Shown piece by piece: positions 52,966 through 61,968 of a stretch of 64,000 nt of DNA. A program made the translations under genes and the position numbers. Every line of letters starts with the position of its first letter. Position 1 is the first letter of the stretch. The stretch spans positions 372,001 to 436,000 of the forward strand of contig NZ_CP104207.1 in assembly GCF_025244705.1 (NCBI RefSeq), read 5' to 3'. The DNA is from Sphingopyxis sp. PET50 (GTDB lineage: Bacteria > Pseudomonadota > Alphaproteobacteria > Sphingomonadales > Sphingomonadaceae). The notes below the pieces were generated by a model. That model was not told the DNA's origin. It searched no databases and saw nothing but the letters and a program-made list of their open reading frames with translations.

Positions 52966-53857
52966 CTATTTGAACCGCGCGTCGCAGGCCTTCAGCACAT
53001 TGGCCGAGCGGGCCGAGGTCGAGCGCCTGTTCGATCAGCTTCTTCGGATTGGAGGCGAGGCTCATGTCCGGGAGCGCGGTGCCGCCCCGCAATTTCGCCT
53101 CGACCGCCTTGGCCATCGCGCCCTCCTCGCCTTCGAGCGCGCCCATCAGGCCGACGTTGAACCCGCAGGCGGCGACCGCCTGGCCGTCGTCGGCGGGCAG
53201 GGTCACGGCGGTGGTCGCCGCGGCCTTCGGATATTCCTTGACGCACGCCTCGGTCAGCGGGCCGACCGCGCCCGACGAGATCGCCCATTCGACCTTGCCG
53301 ACCATGGCATTCTGCGCCGCCGCGATGCCGCCGTCCTGTGCCGCCGCGGCGATCAGGAAATAGGAGGATTGCGGGTTCATCAGCACATTCTTCTGCAGCG
53401 CGGCCAGGTCGCCCGACCCGTCGCGGAATGCCGAGGCGACCGCGACCGCGGCGCAGGCCGCGGGCTTTTCCTTGGGATCGCCGGGCAGTTCGGGGAGCGC
53501 TTCGGGATCGCCGAGCGCATAGGCGGCCTTGCACTGGTTGAGCGTGCCGAGCCAGTTGCCGCCCTTCAGCGTGCCCTCGATATCGCCGAGCAGCGCCTTG
53601 CCCTTTTCATCGTCGAGCCCGGTCGCGCCGAAAAAGCCGGTCTTGTCGACGACGGTCTGGAGCAGGTCCTGGCGCCTTTTCTCCTCGGCGGCGCCCTTGC
53701 CGCTGCCGGCCGCGGCAAAGGCCACCGCCGCGCGGCCGCACAAGGTCGCGCGTTCGGCCGCATCCTTCGGCAATCCATGCAAATCGGCCGGCGTATTGTC
53801 GCAGCCCGCCAGCACCATCGCCACCGTCAGCAGCGCGGTCATCCCCCCATATTTCAT
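52966..53857 (-). CDS. Hypothetical lipoprotein (frame broken at 53,003-53,009)
   Basis: MKYGGMTALLTVAMVLAGCDN has a clear lipobox (LAGC), so the mature protein is lipid-anchored. The rest is Ala/Gly-rich with several Cys pairs (LCGR, NQCKAAY, AACAAV, EACVKEY, AACGFN). The frame is lost at GCCGAGC (+ strand, 53,003); repair to GCCGGC gives an end ...ANVLKACDARFK and a stop at 52966, for 296 residues. The longer unrepaired ORF would run into uppP. Family not recognised. A GC palindrome near 52,930-52,950 separates it from uppP. Confidence 0.7.
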
Positions 53858-53942
53858 CGCACACCCCCGCAAAGCAGAAGCGACCCCGTCCCCAGACTAG
53901 CAGCTTTTGCGGCCCGCGCCAGAGGAAGGCGGGGGCGGGGGC

Positions 53943-54879
53943 TCAGCGGGCGGCGAGTTCGGCGAAGCGGCCGTGGCGGCGATACTGCACCAGCCAGCCG
54001 TCGGCGACCGACGCGAGCGAACAGGGCGTAATGCCGAGGTCGGCAAGCCCCGCCGCGCCCGAAGCGACGACATTGTCGCGTTGCAGCATCAGCCACTGAT
54101 CCCGGGTGATCGGGGCGCCCGGCGCCCAGCCGAAACCGGTGGCGAGCGCCGCCGCAACGGCATCGGGCACATCGACGAACAGGCGCTTGCGGCCGGTGGC
54201 GTCCGCGATCCAGCGCTGCAATTCGCCCATCGTCAGAATTTGCGGCCCGCCGAGTTCGAAACGGCTGCCCGGCGCGGCGCCGAGCGCCGCCAACACCGCC
54301 GCGGCGACGTCGCCGACATAGACCGGCTGGAGCTTTGTCGCGCCCGCGATCACCGGGACGACCGGCGACAGGCGGATCATCGCGGCAAAGCGGTTGATGA
54401 ACTTGTCCTCGCGGCCGAAGACGATCGAGGGGCGCAGGATCACCGCGGCGGGGAAGGCGCCGCGCACCGCAGCCTCGGCGTCGCCCTTGCTGCGGCCATA
54501 GGCGGAAGCGGCGTCGCTGTCGGCGCCGATCGCCGAGACATGGACCAGCGTCGCGACGCCGGCGGCCGCGGCGGCCGCTGCGATATGGCTCGGCGCCCGC
54601 CGCGTGGACGGCCTGCATGTCGTCGAAACTGCCGACGAGGTTGATCGCCGCGTCGCTGCCCCGGATCGCGCGCGCGACGCCGGCGGCATCGCGCACGTCA
54701 GCGGCGACGAACTGCGTCTGGCCGAGCCCGCCGAGCGGCTTCAGGAACAGCGCCCGGCGCGGTTCGCGTTCGGCGACGCGCACCCGCGCGCCGCGCGCGA
54801 GCAGCTTCTGCACGACATAGCGGCCGATGAAGCCGCTGCCGCCGAAGACCGTGATCAATTGTCCGTCGAGATTTCGCAT
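53943..54879 (-). CDS. NDUFA9-type NAD(P)-dependent epimerase (frame broken at 54,588-54,594)
   Basis: The start MRNLDGQLITVFGGSGFIGRYVV has the extended-SDR nucleotide loop GGSGFIGR. After AVHAAGA the frame is lost at GCTCGGC; removing the T restores GCCGGC and reads GAGHIAAAAAAAGVATLVHVSAIG, then YGRSKGDAE (Tyr-x3-Lys catalytic pair) to ...FAELAAR. Repaired length 311 residues. The family is the bacterial NDUFA9-like group related to the mitochondrial complex I accessory subunit. It is the last backbone gene before tRNA-Leu. Confidence 0.85.
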
Positions 54880-55028
54880 CGCATCAGCCCGTGGTGATTC
54901 TGTCCCGGCACCGTCCGCCGTCGCGCTCCCCATGCCGCGAAGCGCCGGTGCGGGCAAGGGGCGAGCGGCCCGTGCGGGCCGAAAAGCGCGACTTTGCGAT
55001 AAAATGCATGCGCGGGCGCGCAGCGCGG

Positions 55029-55057
55029 TTGACAAGCCAAGGCGCGCGCCGCTAAGC
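55029..55057 (+). promoter_or_regulatory. Probable tRNA-Leu promoter
   Basis: TTGACA at 55029-55034 is a perfect -35 hexamer. A 17-bp spacer leads to CTAAGC at 55052-55057, a weak -10. It ends 17 bp before the mature tRNA start. Nothing else in the region would explain it. Confidence 0.45.
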
Positions 55058-55074
55058 GCCCGCTCCTACCCCGT

Positions 55075-55161
55075 GCCCAGATGGCGGAATTGGTAGACGC
55101 ACCAGCTTCAGGTGCTGGCGATCGCAAGGTCGTGGAGGTTCGAGTCCTCTTCTGGGCACCA
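55075..55161 (+). tRNA. tRNA-Leu, anticodon CAG
   Basis: An 87-nt gene with encoded CCA. The acceptor GCCCAGA pairs with TCTGGGC; the anticodon arm CACCAGCTTCAGGTGCTGG reads CAG in the loop; the long variable arm (GATCGCAAGGTCGT) is typical of leucine tRNAs; the T arm holds GGTTCGAGTCC. The 3' end is the attachment site of the following island. Confidence 0.95.
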
Positions 55162-55164
55162 TTT
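55145..55164. repeat. Attachment site copy 1 (in tRNA-Leu 3' end)
   Basis: TCCTCTTCTGGGCACCATTT overlaps the T arm and acceptor of tRNA-Leu and is repeated exactly at 61969-61988. It marks the left border of the island. Confidence 0.85.
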
Positions 55165-55221
55165 ACCCTAGGGCATTGAAGGCTCTGGATAATGTTGGAA
55201 AATAAGGGATTTTCACAATCG

Positions 55222-55241
55222 CCTAGTACAATTGTGCTAGG
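55222..55241. promoter_or_regulatory. 20-bp palindrome before the integrase
   Basis: CCTAGTACAATTGTGCTAGG is a palindrome with one mismatched pair and ends 10 bp before the integrase ATG, overlapping its ribosome site region. It contains the CTAGTACA unit that also recurs at the other island end, so it may be an integrase or excisionase binding site, or an autoregulatory operator. Confidence 0.55.
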
Positions 55242-55251
55242 AGACGATGAC

Positions 55252-56775
55252 ATGTGCAACTATCGGCACAAGGCCCCCAACGGGGTCTATTACTTCCGCA
55301 GAGCCATCCCTGAACACCTGCACCCGTTCTTCGGCGGCAAGCGGGAAATGAAATTCACGTTACGCACAAAGGACCGGGACGCGGCCAAGCGGTTGATCCT
55401 CGATCAATGGGCGAGTTGGTCTCAGGCCCGCTTGGACAAAGCGCAGGCCTCGTTCGACGCAGCGGCGCAACCTCCGACAGCCCCCAAGTCTCAGGCTCTT
55501 TTAGACCGCGAGCGGGCGCGTTGGGAATGGGATGAGGAACAAGCCGACTTGGCTTCTGAGGCTGCTCAAAACGCCGATGAAGAGGCCGAGGAACTCGCGC
55601 CGATCATGGATGCCCTTGAGGCTGGGCAGGTGCCTGACGCGGCTCCTCAGCATGTCGCCCGTGCTGCCCAACTGGCCATTGCCAATGTAAGACAGATATA
55701 TGGCGCGGAGTTGGAGCGCGAGGCGAACAAACGCAATGCGCCGGGAGCGGCTGTAGTAGCTGAAAAGGCCGTCGTTGCGCCCAAGGGTAACGGGATTTTC
55801 CTAGATACCGACATTGTTGATGGCTGGGCGACTGAGCGCAGCCCTTCGGCCAAGGGGCGAGCCGCATATGAAAGTTCCGCCAGATTGTTCAACTCGATCA
55901 TGGGCAGGAAGTCCGCCGAACTCATCAGTAAGGCAGACGTGCAGGCATACAAGCAAAGCCTGATAGCTGATGCCAGCCGGTCGCAGGTCAATGTGCGTAA
56001 CCAGTTAGCGTATCTGCGCACGCTGCTCGGTTGGGCGGCACAGAACGACGTCATTGAAACCGATCCCACAAAGGATGTTCGCATCTGGGTGACCGAGAAA
56101 AGGGAAGACCGGTCAGACTGGGACATCGACGATCTAGCCAAACTGTTTTCTGGTCCAGTCCATTCAAAAGGTGAACGGTCGAAGGGTTGCGGCGGCGAGG
56201 CAGCATATTGGCTACCATTGCTGGCCCTGTTTATGGGTGCGCGCAGAGAGGAGCTTGGGCAGTTGCGTGTCAGTGACGTGCGTCAGTCCGTATATCTAGA
56301 TGACGCTGAACAGCCTCAGCAGGCATGGTGCATGGACATCACCGATCGCCCTGATGCGGAAGGGGCATTGGTCAACAAGATAAAAAACGCTGCGAGCCGT
56401 CGCCTAATTCCTCTGCATCCCAAGCTGATCGAACTTGGTTTCGTCGCCTATGTGCAGGGCCTCTCCAACCAGCAAGGTAGGGTGTTTCCTGACTTGAAGC
56501 CGATTGGAGTTGGGCAGTCGCTGACCGACAAATGGGGGCAATGGTTCACCCGGTATAAGCGCTCTCTCGGTATCTCTGACAACACTAAAGTCTTTCACTC
56601 GTTCCGCCACACTTGGAAAACGCAAGCTACGAATGCGGGAATTTCTGAACGTTTGTGCCGAGAAATTCAGGGGCATAGAGGAAAGGACGCGGCGGACAAA
56701 TATGGGTCCAAGCCTTCGATGGCGACCCTTGTTGCGGCCATTGCGAGCTATCGCATACCGGGGCTGAAAATCTAG
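55252..56775 (+). CDS. Tyrosine recombinase/integrase of the tRNA-Leu island
   Basis: MCNYRHKAPNGVYYFRRAIP is taken as the start because aggaga lies 8 bp upstream; an ATG at 55192 is less likely. The 507-residue protein has an N-terminal arm-binding DUF6538-like region, a core-binding SAM-like domain (residues ~190-290), and the catalytic domain with Arg in ALFMGARREELGQL (~330), HSFRHTW (His-x2-Arg, ~450) and the nucleophile Tyr in AADKYGSKPS (~483). It should integrate and, with a helper, excise the island at the tRNA-Leu site. No frameshift. Confidence 0.93.
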   Translation: MCNYRHKAPNGVYYFRRAIPEHLHPFFGGKREMKFTLRTKDRDAAKRLILDQWASWSQARLDKAQASFDAAAQPPTAPKSQALLDRERARWEWDEEQADLASEAAQNADEEAEELAPIMDALEAGQVPDAAPQHVARAAQLAIANVRQIYGAELEREANKRNAPGAAVVAEKAVVAPKGNGIFLDTDIVDGWATERSPSAKGRAAYESSARLFNSIMGRKSAELISKADVQAYKQSLIADASRSQVNVRNQLAYLRTLLGWAAQNDVIETDPTKDVRIWVTEKREDRSDWDIDDLAKLFSGPVHSKGERSKGCGGEAAYWLPLLALFMGARREELGQLRVSDVRQSVYLDDAEQPQQAWCMDITDRPDAEGALVNKIKNAASRRLIPLHPKLIELGFVAYVQGLSNQQGRVFPDLKPIGVGQSLTDKWGQWFTRYKRSLGISDNTKVFHSFRHTWKTQATNAGISERLCREIQGHRGKDAADKYGSKPSMATLVAAIASYRIPGLKI

Positions 56776-56885
56776 CGCGCCTGAAATGCTCATTTGCAGG
56801 CCGTAGAGTGCCTGTCGGTCATTCTGGCCCGTTTCTTCGTCTCGCGGTGCAATGGCGCTGTCCGGCGAGCGCAGGCGAAATTGGA

Positions 56886-57131
56886 CTACATTCCCGCGTC
56901 GATGAAGATGGCGGAGGCGGGGCAGTTCAACGCAGCGGCGATCTTGAGGATATTCAGGACGCTGACATTGCGCTCGCCCCGCTCGATCTTACCCATGTGG
57001 GAGCGGTCAATTTCGGCTGCGTCGGCCAGCGCCTCTTGCGACAGGCCCGCGCCCTTCCGTCGATTGCGGATAGCCTGACCCAACAGGGCCAATTGACCTT
57101 GATCGTCTCGATGCCCCGCTACCCTGACCAC
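56886..57131 (-). CDS. XRE-family HTH regulator
   Basis: The 81-residue protein is essentially one Cro/C1-type helix-turn-helix: LGQAIRNRRKGAGLSQEALA, DAAEIDRSHMGKIERGERN, VSVLNILKIAAALN. No additional domain is visible. It points back toward the integrase, and is divergent from the orphan membrane gene at 57234. It may control island excision or the genes flanking it. The start at 57131 is uncertain because no strong ribosome site is seen. Confidence 0.85.
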   Translation of the reverse strand: MVRVAGHRDDQGQLALLGQAIRNRRKGAGLSQEALADAAEIDRSHMGKIERGERNVSVLNILKIAAALNCPASAIFIDAGM

Positions 57132-57233
57132 AAGGCGACGGTCGGGGTTTCATTATTCTATGACCACGGTATTTACGACCCAATTGCTCAAGGCGTGCCG
57201 CCATGTTAGCGTCGCGCCAACGGGGAGGGGACT

Positions 57234-58154
57234 ATGCCAAGCCTGTCTATTGAACGTACCTCTATGCCGAGAGTGGCGGGAGCCAGTTCAAGCGGCCCCC
57301 GTTTATTCATGCGTTATGCCGTAGCCCTTAGCCTAATCGGTACGCTCGCTCCGCTCGAAGCATCAGCTCAGGAGCTTGCGGTACCGGCTGCTCACGAAGA
57401 CGTAGGCGGTAAGTTGACTGCTGAGCGAGCAACAACGGTTGTCACGACAGGAGAAACGATTACCTCCGCCGACCTTATCGGTATGGCCCCAAATGAGGTA
57501 TTCGGAAGTCGGGGCCTGTTGCCTAAGCGGGTAACCCGCGAGGACGCGAAGCCTAAGCCGACTGCTGCCGGGATCATACTGCGGAGGGTGTCAGGTAATA
57601 TAACCCCCGGCAGTTCTGAGGCGACAATGGACGCCACCCAGCCCGGCGATGCCTTGTACATCAATCAGATGGCTGAGCGCGAAGAGGCGGCGCGGCTCGC
57701 CGATGATGGTCCGTTCTATCAGACACTAATCGCGGCCATCGACAGAGGCCCTTGGGGATCAATCATTCTTGTGCTTGGTGTAGGGCTGTTCGGTTACTTC
57801 ACCGTGCGACGACCGCTGCGTCAGTTCCGAATGGGGCAACACCTGACACGGATGACAAACATTATCGAAGCTATGGAGCGCACTCGTCATGCCATGCCGA
57901 TCGGAGCAGGCGGTGGTATCGACAGCTTGCCAGTTGATGCTCAGCGGAGAGCCGATGCTGTATTCGACAAGGGTCTGGGATTTTTACGGAGCTATCCTCG
58001 TCATGAGGTTACCCGTGAGCTGGTCAAGAATGCTCGGCTTGCCGATGCCATGGGCCGTTCAACGCGGGTACTGGCCATCAACCGATTGATCGAAAGCTTA
58101 TCTCAGTCCGGGGTGGCATTGGGACTTGATGATTTTGCCAAGTCCTATGCTTGA
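57234..58154 (+). CDS. Orphan membrane-anchored protein of the island
   Basis: The 306-residue product has a hydrophobic N-terminal segment (YAVALSLIGTLAPLEASAQ) like a signal peptide, beginning perhaps at the Met at residue 26. A ~130-residue region follows, then one membrane helix (WGSIILVLGVGLFGYFTV, near 175-193) with basic RRPLRQFR after it, and a ~110-residue helical tail (NIIEAMERTRHAM, RRADAVFDKGLGFL). The topology predicts an outside N-terminal part and a cytoplasmic tail. The family is not recognised. Codon use differs from the backbone, which fits transfer with the island. Confidence 0.7.
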   Translation: MPSLSIERTSMPRVAGASSSGPRLFMRYAVALSLIGTLAPLEASAQELAVPAAHEDVGGKLTAERATTVVTTGETITSADLIGMAPNEVFGSRGLLPKRVTREDAKPKPTAAGIILRRVSGNITPGSSEATMDATQPGDALYINQMAEREEAARLADDGPFYQTLIAAIDRGPWGSIILVLGVGLFGYFTVRRPLRQFRMGQHLTRMTNIIEAMERTRHAMPIGAGGGIDSLPVDAQRRADAVFDKGLGFLRSYPRHEVTRELVKNARLADAMGRSTRVLAINRLIESLSQSGVALGLDDFAKSYA

Positions 58155-58514
58155 TGCGAGTATCCATCAATGAGCCTAGGCTTGCCATCGGCTGGCCTAT
58201 CCAATCCCTAGGTTTTCAGGAGCATATCATTCCGCTGCTAGCATCATCAGTGCCTTGCCATTCCATTACCAAGGGCGAACCTATCATGGCTGGGTTTACC
58301 CGGTTTCCTTCGGTCAGATAGATACAGAAATATGGTTTCCTCTAGTGTGCACCAATTACAATAGGCATCTCATTGATGCCGCTGGGAATTGAACCATAAG
58401 GTCGTATTCAATGACAATCTGACAACATACGGATGAGGTGCGCGCACTTGCTATCAGATATTGTTGCGCCGCGCTTTGAAATAGCAGCCGCAGAGTGCGG
58501 CTTGCTCATTCCCA
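58155..58514. other. 360-bp non-coding gap in the island
   Basis: Stops occur in all frames and no RNA gene is recognised. The only structure seen is a hairpin at 58486-58502. Confidence 0.6.
58486..58502 (-). terminator. Hairpin after the serine recombinase gene
   Basis: AGCCGCAGAGTGCGGCT is a perfect 7-bp stem with a 3-nt loop, 12 bp past the serine recombinase stop on the minus strand. The following minus-strand sequence (gctatttc) is only weakly U-rich, so termination is tentative. Confidence 0.4.
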
Positions 58515-59186
58515 TTACAGACGACCAAGCGCCTTGTGCAAATTCCCGAGATGCCACTTACCGCCCGCTGGGCTGGCAACGCCTTGCTCGTTGAGCGCGG
58601 CGATCATCTGGCGCAACGTCATTCCCCCTGCCTTCAATTCTCGCAGGATAGGTGCAACCGGCGCTAGCCGTTCCGCTGCCTCTGCCTTGTTGCGGGCGGC
58701 TTGTATCTTGCCATGCTTCCCGAGTTCCTGACCGCGCTCCTTTGCAGCGGCAAGGGCCGCCTTGGTCCGCTGGGAAATCAACCCGGCCTCAAGTTCAGCG
58801 ACAGCCGCCATCTGCGTAATGATGAAGCGCCCCATGGGTCCCGCTACTTGCGGCATATCGGCGAATGCAACGTCGGCGCCGCTGTCGATCAGGGTCAACA
58901 AGAACCGCGTATTGCGCGCAAGCCGGTCGAGCTTGGCGACAATGAGCAGAGCCTTCGTCCGCTTGGCCTCTGCCAATGCGCCGACCAGTTCGGGGCGCCT
59001 AGCCAAGGCGTTGCTGCCTTTGCCAGTCTCTACCTCCACATATTCGCGGGTCAGTTCAAGTCCGTTGGCGGCGATGTATCTGGCGACGGCTTCCCGCTGC
59101 GCGTCCAATCCCAGCCCGCTCTTGCCCTGCCGGTCGGTCGATACCCGCAGGTATGCGACTGCCTTGGTATGTCGATGATCGTTCAT
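58515..59186 (-). CDS. Serine recombinase (resolvase/invertase type)
   Basis: MNDHRHTKAVAYLRVSTDRQ is the catalytic start; the nucleophile is Ser16 in YLRVSTDRQ. The resolvase core follows (LLIVAKLDRLARNTRFLLTLI in parts), with the GRFIITQMAAVAELE helix and a C-terminal helix-turn-helix (GGMTLRQMIAALNEQGV). At 223 residues it is the size of small invertases and resolvases, not large integrases. Upstream (59,190-59,230) an AT-rich CGTTCGTTTACC/ATGAAC stretch may be its crossover site. Its presence beside a tyrosine integrase suggests a second module nested in the island. Confidence 0.9.
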   Translation of the reverse strand: MNDHRHTKAVAYLRVSTDRQGKSGLGLDAQREAVARYIAANGLELTREYVEVETGKGSNALARRPELVGALAEAKRTKALLIVAKLDRLARNTRFLLTLIDSGADVAFADMPQVAGPMGRFIITQMAAVAELEAGLISQRTKAALAAAKERGQELGKHGKIQAARNKAEAAERLAPVAPILRELKAGGMTLRQMIAALNEQGVASPAGGKWHLGNLHKALGRL

Positions 59187-59428
59187 AGATGCCTTGTCCT
59201 GTTCATGCCTATACGTTCGTTTACCAATGAACAATGAGTTTGGCAAGCATTGCTGAGGGCTATCGCAAGAGGGCGTGGCGACGAGGGCGAGGGCGAGGGC
59301 GAGCGGGCAGGGGCATGGGGGCAGAGAAGAGGCGATACTCGTAGGACCTGCCTCTCGTAAAAATAGCAAATTCTGACCGTCGAGTGCCAATCGGTAAAAA
59401 TAACGTCCTGAGGGAAGCCGAAGATATC

Positions 59429-60406
59429 CTAGGACAAATGAATACCCGCGAGTGCAAGGGACGCCTCTTCGACGTGCTCCATAATCACGTTGAGGAAGTG
59501 TTCTCCATCCGGATATGCCTCATATATCATATCCTTCTGTCCTGCGTGTACTATGGCGCAGCGAAGGAAGTATATAAGCGCGGCTCCTGATTTAGATTGA
59601 GAGTTTGCTAGATCATGCTCGGACAATTTTCTGAACAGAGCAATCGCCAGCCTATTTGTCGTTCTTAAATTGTGAGCGGCACTCCAAATCATTTCGAAGT
59701 AAGGCTTTTTTATTTCCGACAAGAGAAGGAACTGTGCCAGTTCGGACTTGAGCTTTTTCGTTGCACTTTCCAGTGCGGCTTTCGGTTGCGCATCGAACTC
59801 CGCTAAGAGACTTTCTTTTAGTTCCCTCAAAAACCGAGCTTCCATAGACCGGTAAAGCTCCAGAAATCTAAACTTAACAGGCATGGCTTCAAAAGAGCCT
59901 TGCAGACATTTTATGACTGGGCGAGACAATTGCTTATCGTCTGCTTCTGTCAAATCAATCGAACCGTATTGACCTGCCAAAACACTATGGCCAAAGATAG
60001 GTGGACGTACTGCGTATAAGACTTCACATATCTTGGATAAGTCGGCGGCATCGCCTATTGATACCAAGCAGTCTCCGTCAACTATTTTTGAAAATTCTTG
60101 CTCTTCAACTGCTGCTATGCTCCTCACAAAAGCGATCTCAAGTGCGGTTGGTAGTCCTATCAGTTGCCCCTTCGGGAAGCAGAACGCTTCGCCGATCTCG
60201 TTGCCTTGTCGGGACAAGAGCCAATACAGGGGAATGCTGACGTTAGATTTGCTAGAGCATTGTACGCTTTTAGTTATGCCATGAGTGGCCAGAAGGGCGG
60301 CTTCCCTGCTAGCGTCGGGGCCTAACGTAAAACCCGCAATGTCCAATGGCCGGTCGGGGTCAATATCGTCCGGACTGCCTAGGCCAATTAGATCCAGTAA
60401 GTTCAT
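59429..60406 (-). CDS. HEPN-like candidate effector of a two-gene module
   Basis: The 325-residue protein starts 1 bp after the stop of the upstream partner, so the two are tightly coupled. Near the C-terminus, FLRCAIVHAGQKD contains R282-x4-H287, the R-x4-6-H pattern of HEPN ribonucleases, set in a helix-rich region that includes ELAQFLLLSEI and WSAAHNLRTTNRLAIALF. The N-terminal half (SIPLYWLLSRQGNEIGEAF, VVDGD-like segments) has mixed strands. No signal peptide or membrane helix is seen. G+C is much lower than in the backbone. It could be a toxin or defence effector, but the family assignment rests on one motif. Confidence 0.55.
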   Translation of the reverse strand: MNLLDLIGLGSPDDIDPDRPLDIAGFTLGPDASREAALLATHGITKSVQCSSKSNVSIPLYWLLSRQGNEIGEAFCFPKGQLIGLPTALEIAFVRSIAAVEEQEFSKIVDGDCLVSIGDAADLSKICEVLYAVRPPIFGHSVLAGQYGSIDLTEADDKQLSRPVIKCLQGSFEAMPVKFRFLELYRSMEARFLRELKESLLAEFDAQPKAALESATKKLKSELAQFLLLSEIKKPYFEMIWSAAHNLRTTNRLAIALFRKLSEHDLANSQSKSGAALIYFLRCAIVHAGQKDMIYEAYPDGEHFLNVIMEHVEEASLALAGIHLS

Positions 60407-60407
60407 T

Positions 60408-61568
60408 TTACATCATCGTAGCAGATTGGGTCCAGCATTCGGTCATAGAGCTAGTTCCGCTCTGCATTATATATTCACGTACTGCCCTAAACACGAATTC
60501 TCGAGTTGCCTCGCCGACATTGCTTCTACGGGTATCAATGCTGCGCCGAAGTGCATCAAAAGAGTTCACTCCCATCGGGTCATCTGGGTCAGCCTTGGCT
60601 TCCTCTAGCAGGCTCGTCATAGCCGGTTGTACGCGATCCCGCAGCTGCTCGTTCTTATATGCAAAGCCGACAGCCGCCGCAAAGCCGAGAACTACCGTGT
60701 CATTCCCGAGGAAGCGATTATTGCCCTCTCCGAGTATTTTATCCAATGCAAGCAACCAGGTAACGAACTCTCTAAAATTGTCGCGGTGATTGGCTCCGTC
60801 GCCGCTCTGCAGGTCAACGCCTAGCGTCTCCAATGCTTCATCTACTATCAGTGTCTCAACAACCATGTTGCTAACATCAACATTTGGGTTGCGCTGAAGC
60901 CAAGCCTGGAATGCTTGAGCAAGAGTTGAGAGATGGAACTGGCCTGGTTTAACTCTGCGTTTATGATCCTTAATTGTTATTATTTCTATCCCAGGCAAAT
61001 CTTTAAGATCGTCAGCTAATCCGCGAGAGAGAATGTCGATTTGATGTTTCATCGACATGGGCTTCTGACCAGCATTCAACAGAAGCATCCGATAAGCCAG
61101 CGAATAAAAAGGGATGCCAACCCAAATTTCTAATCGCAAAGACCGTGCGAGAAACGCCGCTTTTGCCGCTCCTTCAAGTTCAGATAAAGTTTGGCGAAGC
61201 GCATTGGTACGCTGAAGTCCATCCACGATATCAATGTCAGCAGGGGTTGCTGCGTCTATGGCTGCAGTCAACAAAAGCAAGTCGTCTCTTGATGCTTCAA
61301 TAAAGCCTTGTTCTTTACTGTAGCGCTCGGTAGGCGTGAGGTCTACGTCCCTAACGGCTAGAACGATTGTTGGAAGTATACATCCCATTTTGAGGTCTGC
61401 ACGAAGGGTTCTGTACGGCTTCGTGCCTTTAATTACGTCACGCTGGATCGCAAGGTTGGCTTCCGAACCCTGTGTTTTGGCCAAATACCAGTCATAGTCA
61501 GCACGGGCGTTGATCATAAAGCAAGCAATGCGTTGGTCATAATCTAAGCCGAGAACTTCCAGCTTCAT
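60408..61568 (-). CDS. DGxQR-motif (DGQHR/DUF262/ParB-like) protein, partner of the HEPN-like gene
   Basis: The 386-residue protein starts at an ATG with agga 8 bp upstream. DIVDGLQRTNALRQTL (D116-G-L-Q-R120) matches the DGQHR/DGQQR core of DUF262, DndB-like and ParB-like proteins, and LLLNAGQKPMSMKHQIDIL (near 163-180) matches the conserved asparagine-containing segment that follows in that group. The N-terminal region (RALIMGCILPTIVLAV-type strand near 60-73) fits a ParB-like fold. The C-terminal half is helical. Such proteins act on DNA or nucleotides in restriction or regulation. Paired in an operon with the HEPN-like gene and carried on an island, it looks like a compact defence or toxin-antitoxin module. 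Confidence 0.6.
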   Translation of the reverse strand: MKLEVLGLDYDQRIACFMINARADYDWYLAKTQGSEANLAIQRDVIKGTKPYRTLRADLKMGCILPTIVLAVRDVDLTPTERYSKEQGFIEASRDDLLLLTAAIDAATPADIDIVDGLQRTNALRQTLSELEGAAKAAFLARSLRLEIWVGIPFYSLAYRMLLLNAGQKPMSMKHQIDILSRGLADDLKDLPGIEIITIKDHKRRVKPGQFHLSTLAQAFQAWLQRNPNVDVSNMVVETLIVDEALETLGVDLQSGDGANHRDNFREFVTWLLALDKILGEGNNRFLGNDTVVLGFAAAVGFAYKNEQLRDRVQPAMTSLLEEAKADPDDPMGVNSFDALRRSIDTRRSNVGEATREFVFRAVREYIMQSGTSSMTECWTQSATMM

Positions 61569-61884
61569 TTTGTGCGTCCTACTCGATGTTTTGAGTTCGC
61601 TATCGTCGGGCGGGATATGCGGCTAGTCAATGGGGTTGTCTCGCAGGCCGTCGAAGTTTGGCGGTCTACCGTGGCCGAACCTGGGAGATCGCATAAACCG
61701 GTGCTTAGCATAATCCCACAGGGTGTGTGTTCCAAAATCCTCGGATTTTCAGCGTTCTTAGTAAGGCCAAATGAAATCCAGTCCTTTCCCGCTAAGGTGC
61801 TTTCTCCGACGGCTTCATCATCATGCTATGGCTGAGGTTCGATGCCCAAACAGGGACCCACATCGACGGAAAACCTTTGATTTT

Positions 61885-61917
61885 CCTAGTACAACGGGCT
61901 AGTACAGCCGGGCTAGG
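61885..61917. repeat. Tandem arm-type repeats at the island's right end
   Basis: CTAGTACA occurs at 61886-61893 and 61899-61906, each followed by a CGGG/CCGGG run, and a third partial CTAGG lies at 61913. Spacing is 13 bp. The same octamer is in the palindrome next to the integrase at the left end, as expected for integrase arm sites. Confidence 0.5.
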
Positions 61918-61968
61918 CATTTAGAAAACTTCTCTTGTTTTCCAAGGCTTAATGGATTGCCCGCCAAA

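Noticed and set aside
60408-61568. DndB of a DNA phosphorothioation system
   Set aside because: The DGxQR motif alone is not specific, and no dndA, C, D or E genes lie in the island.
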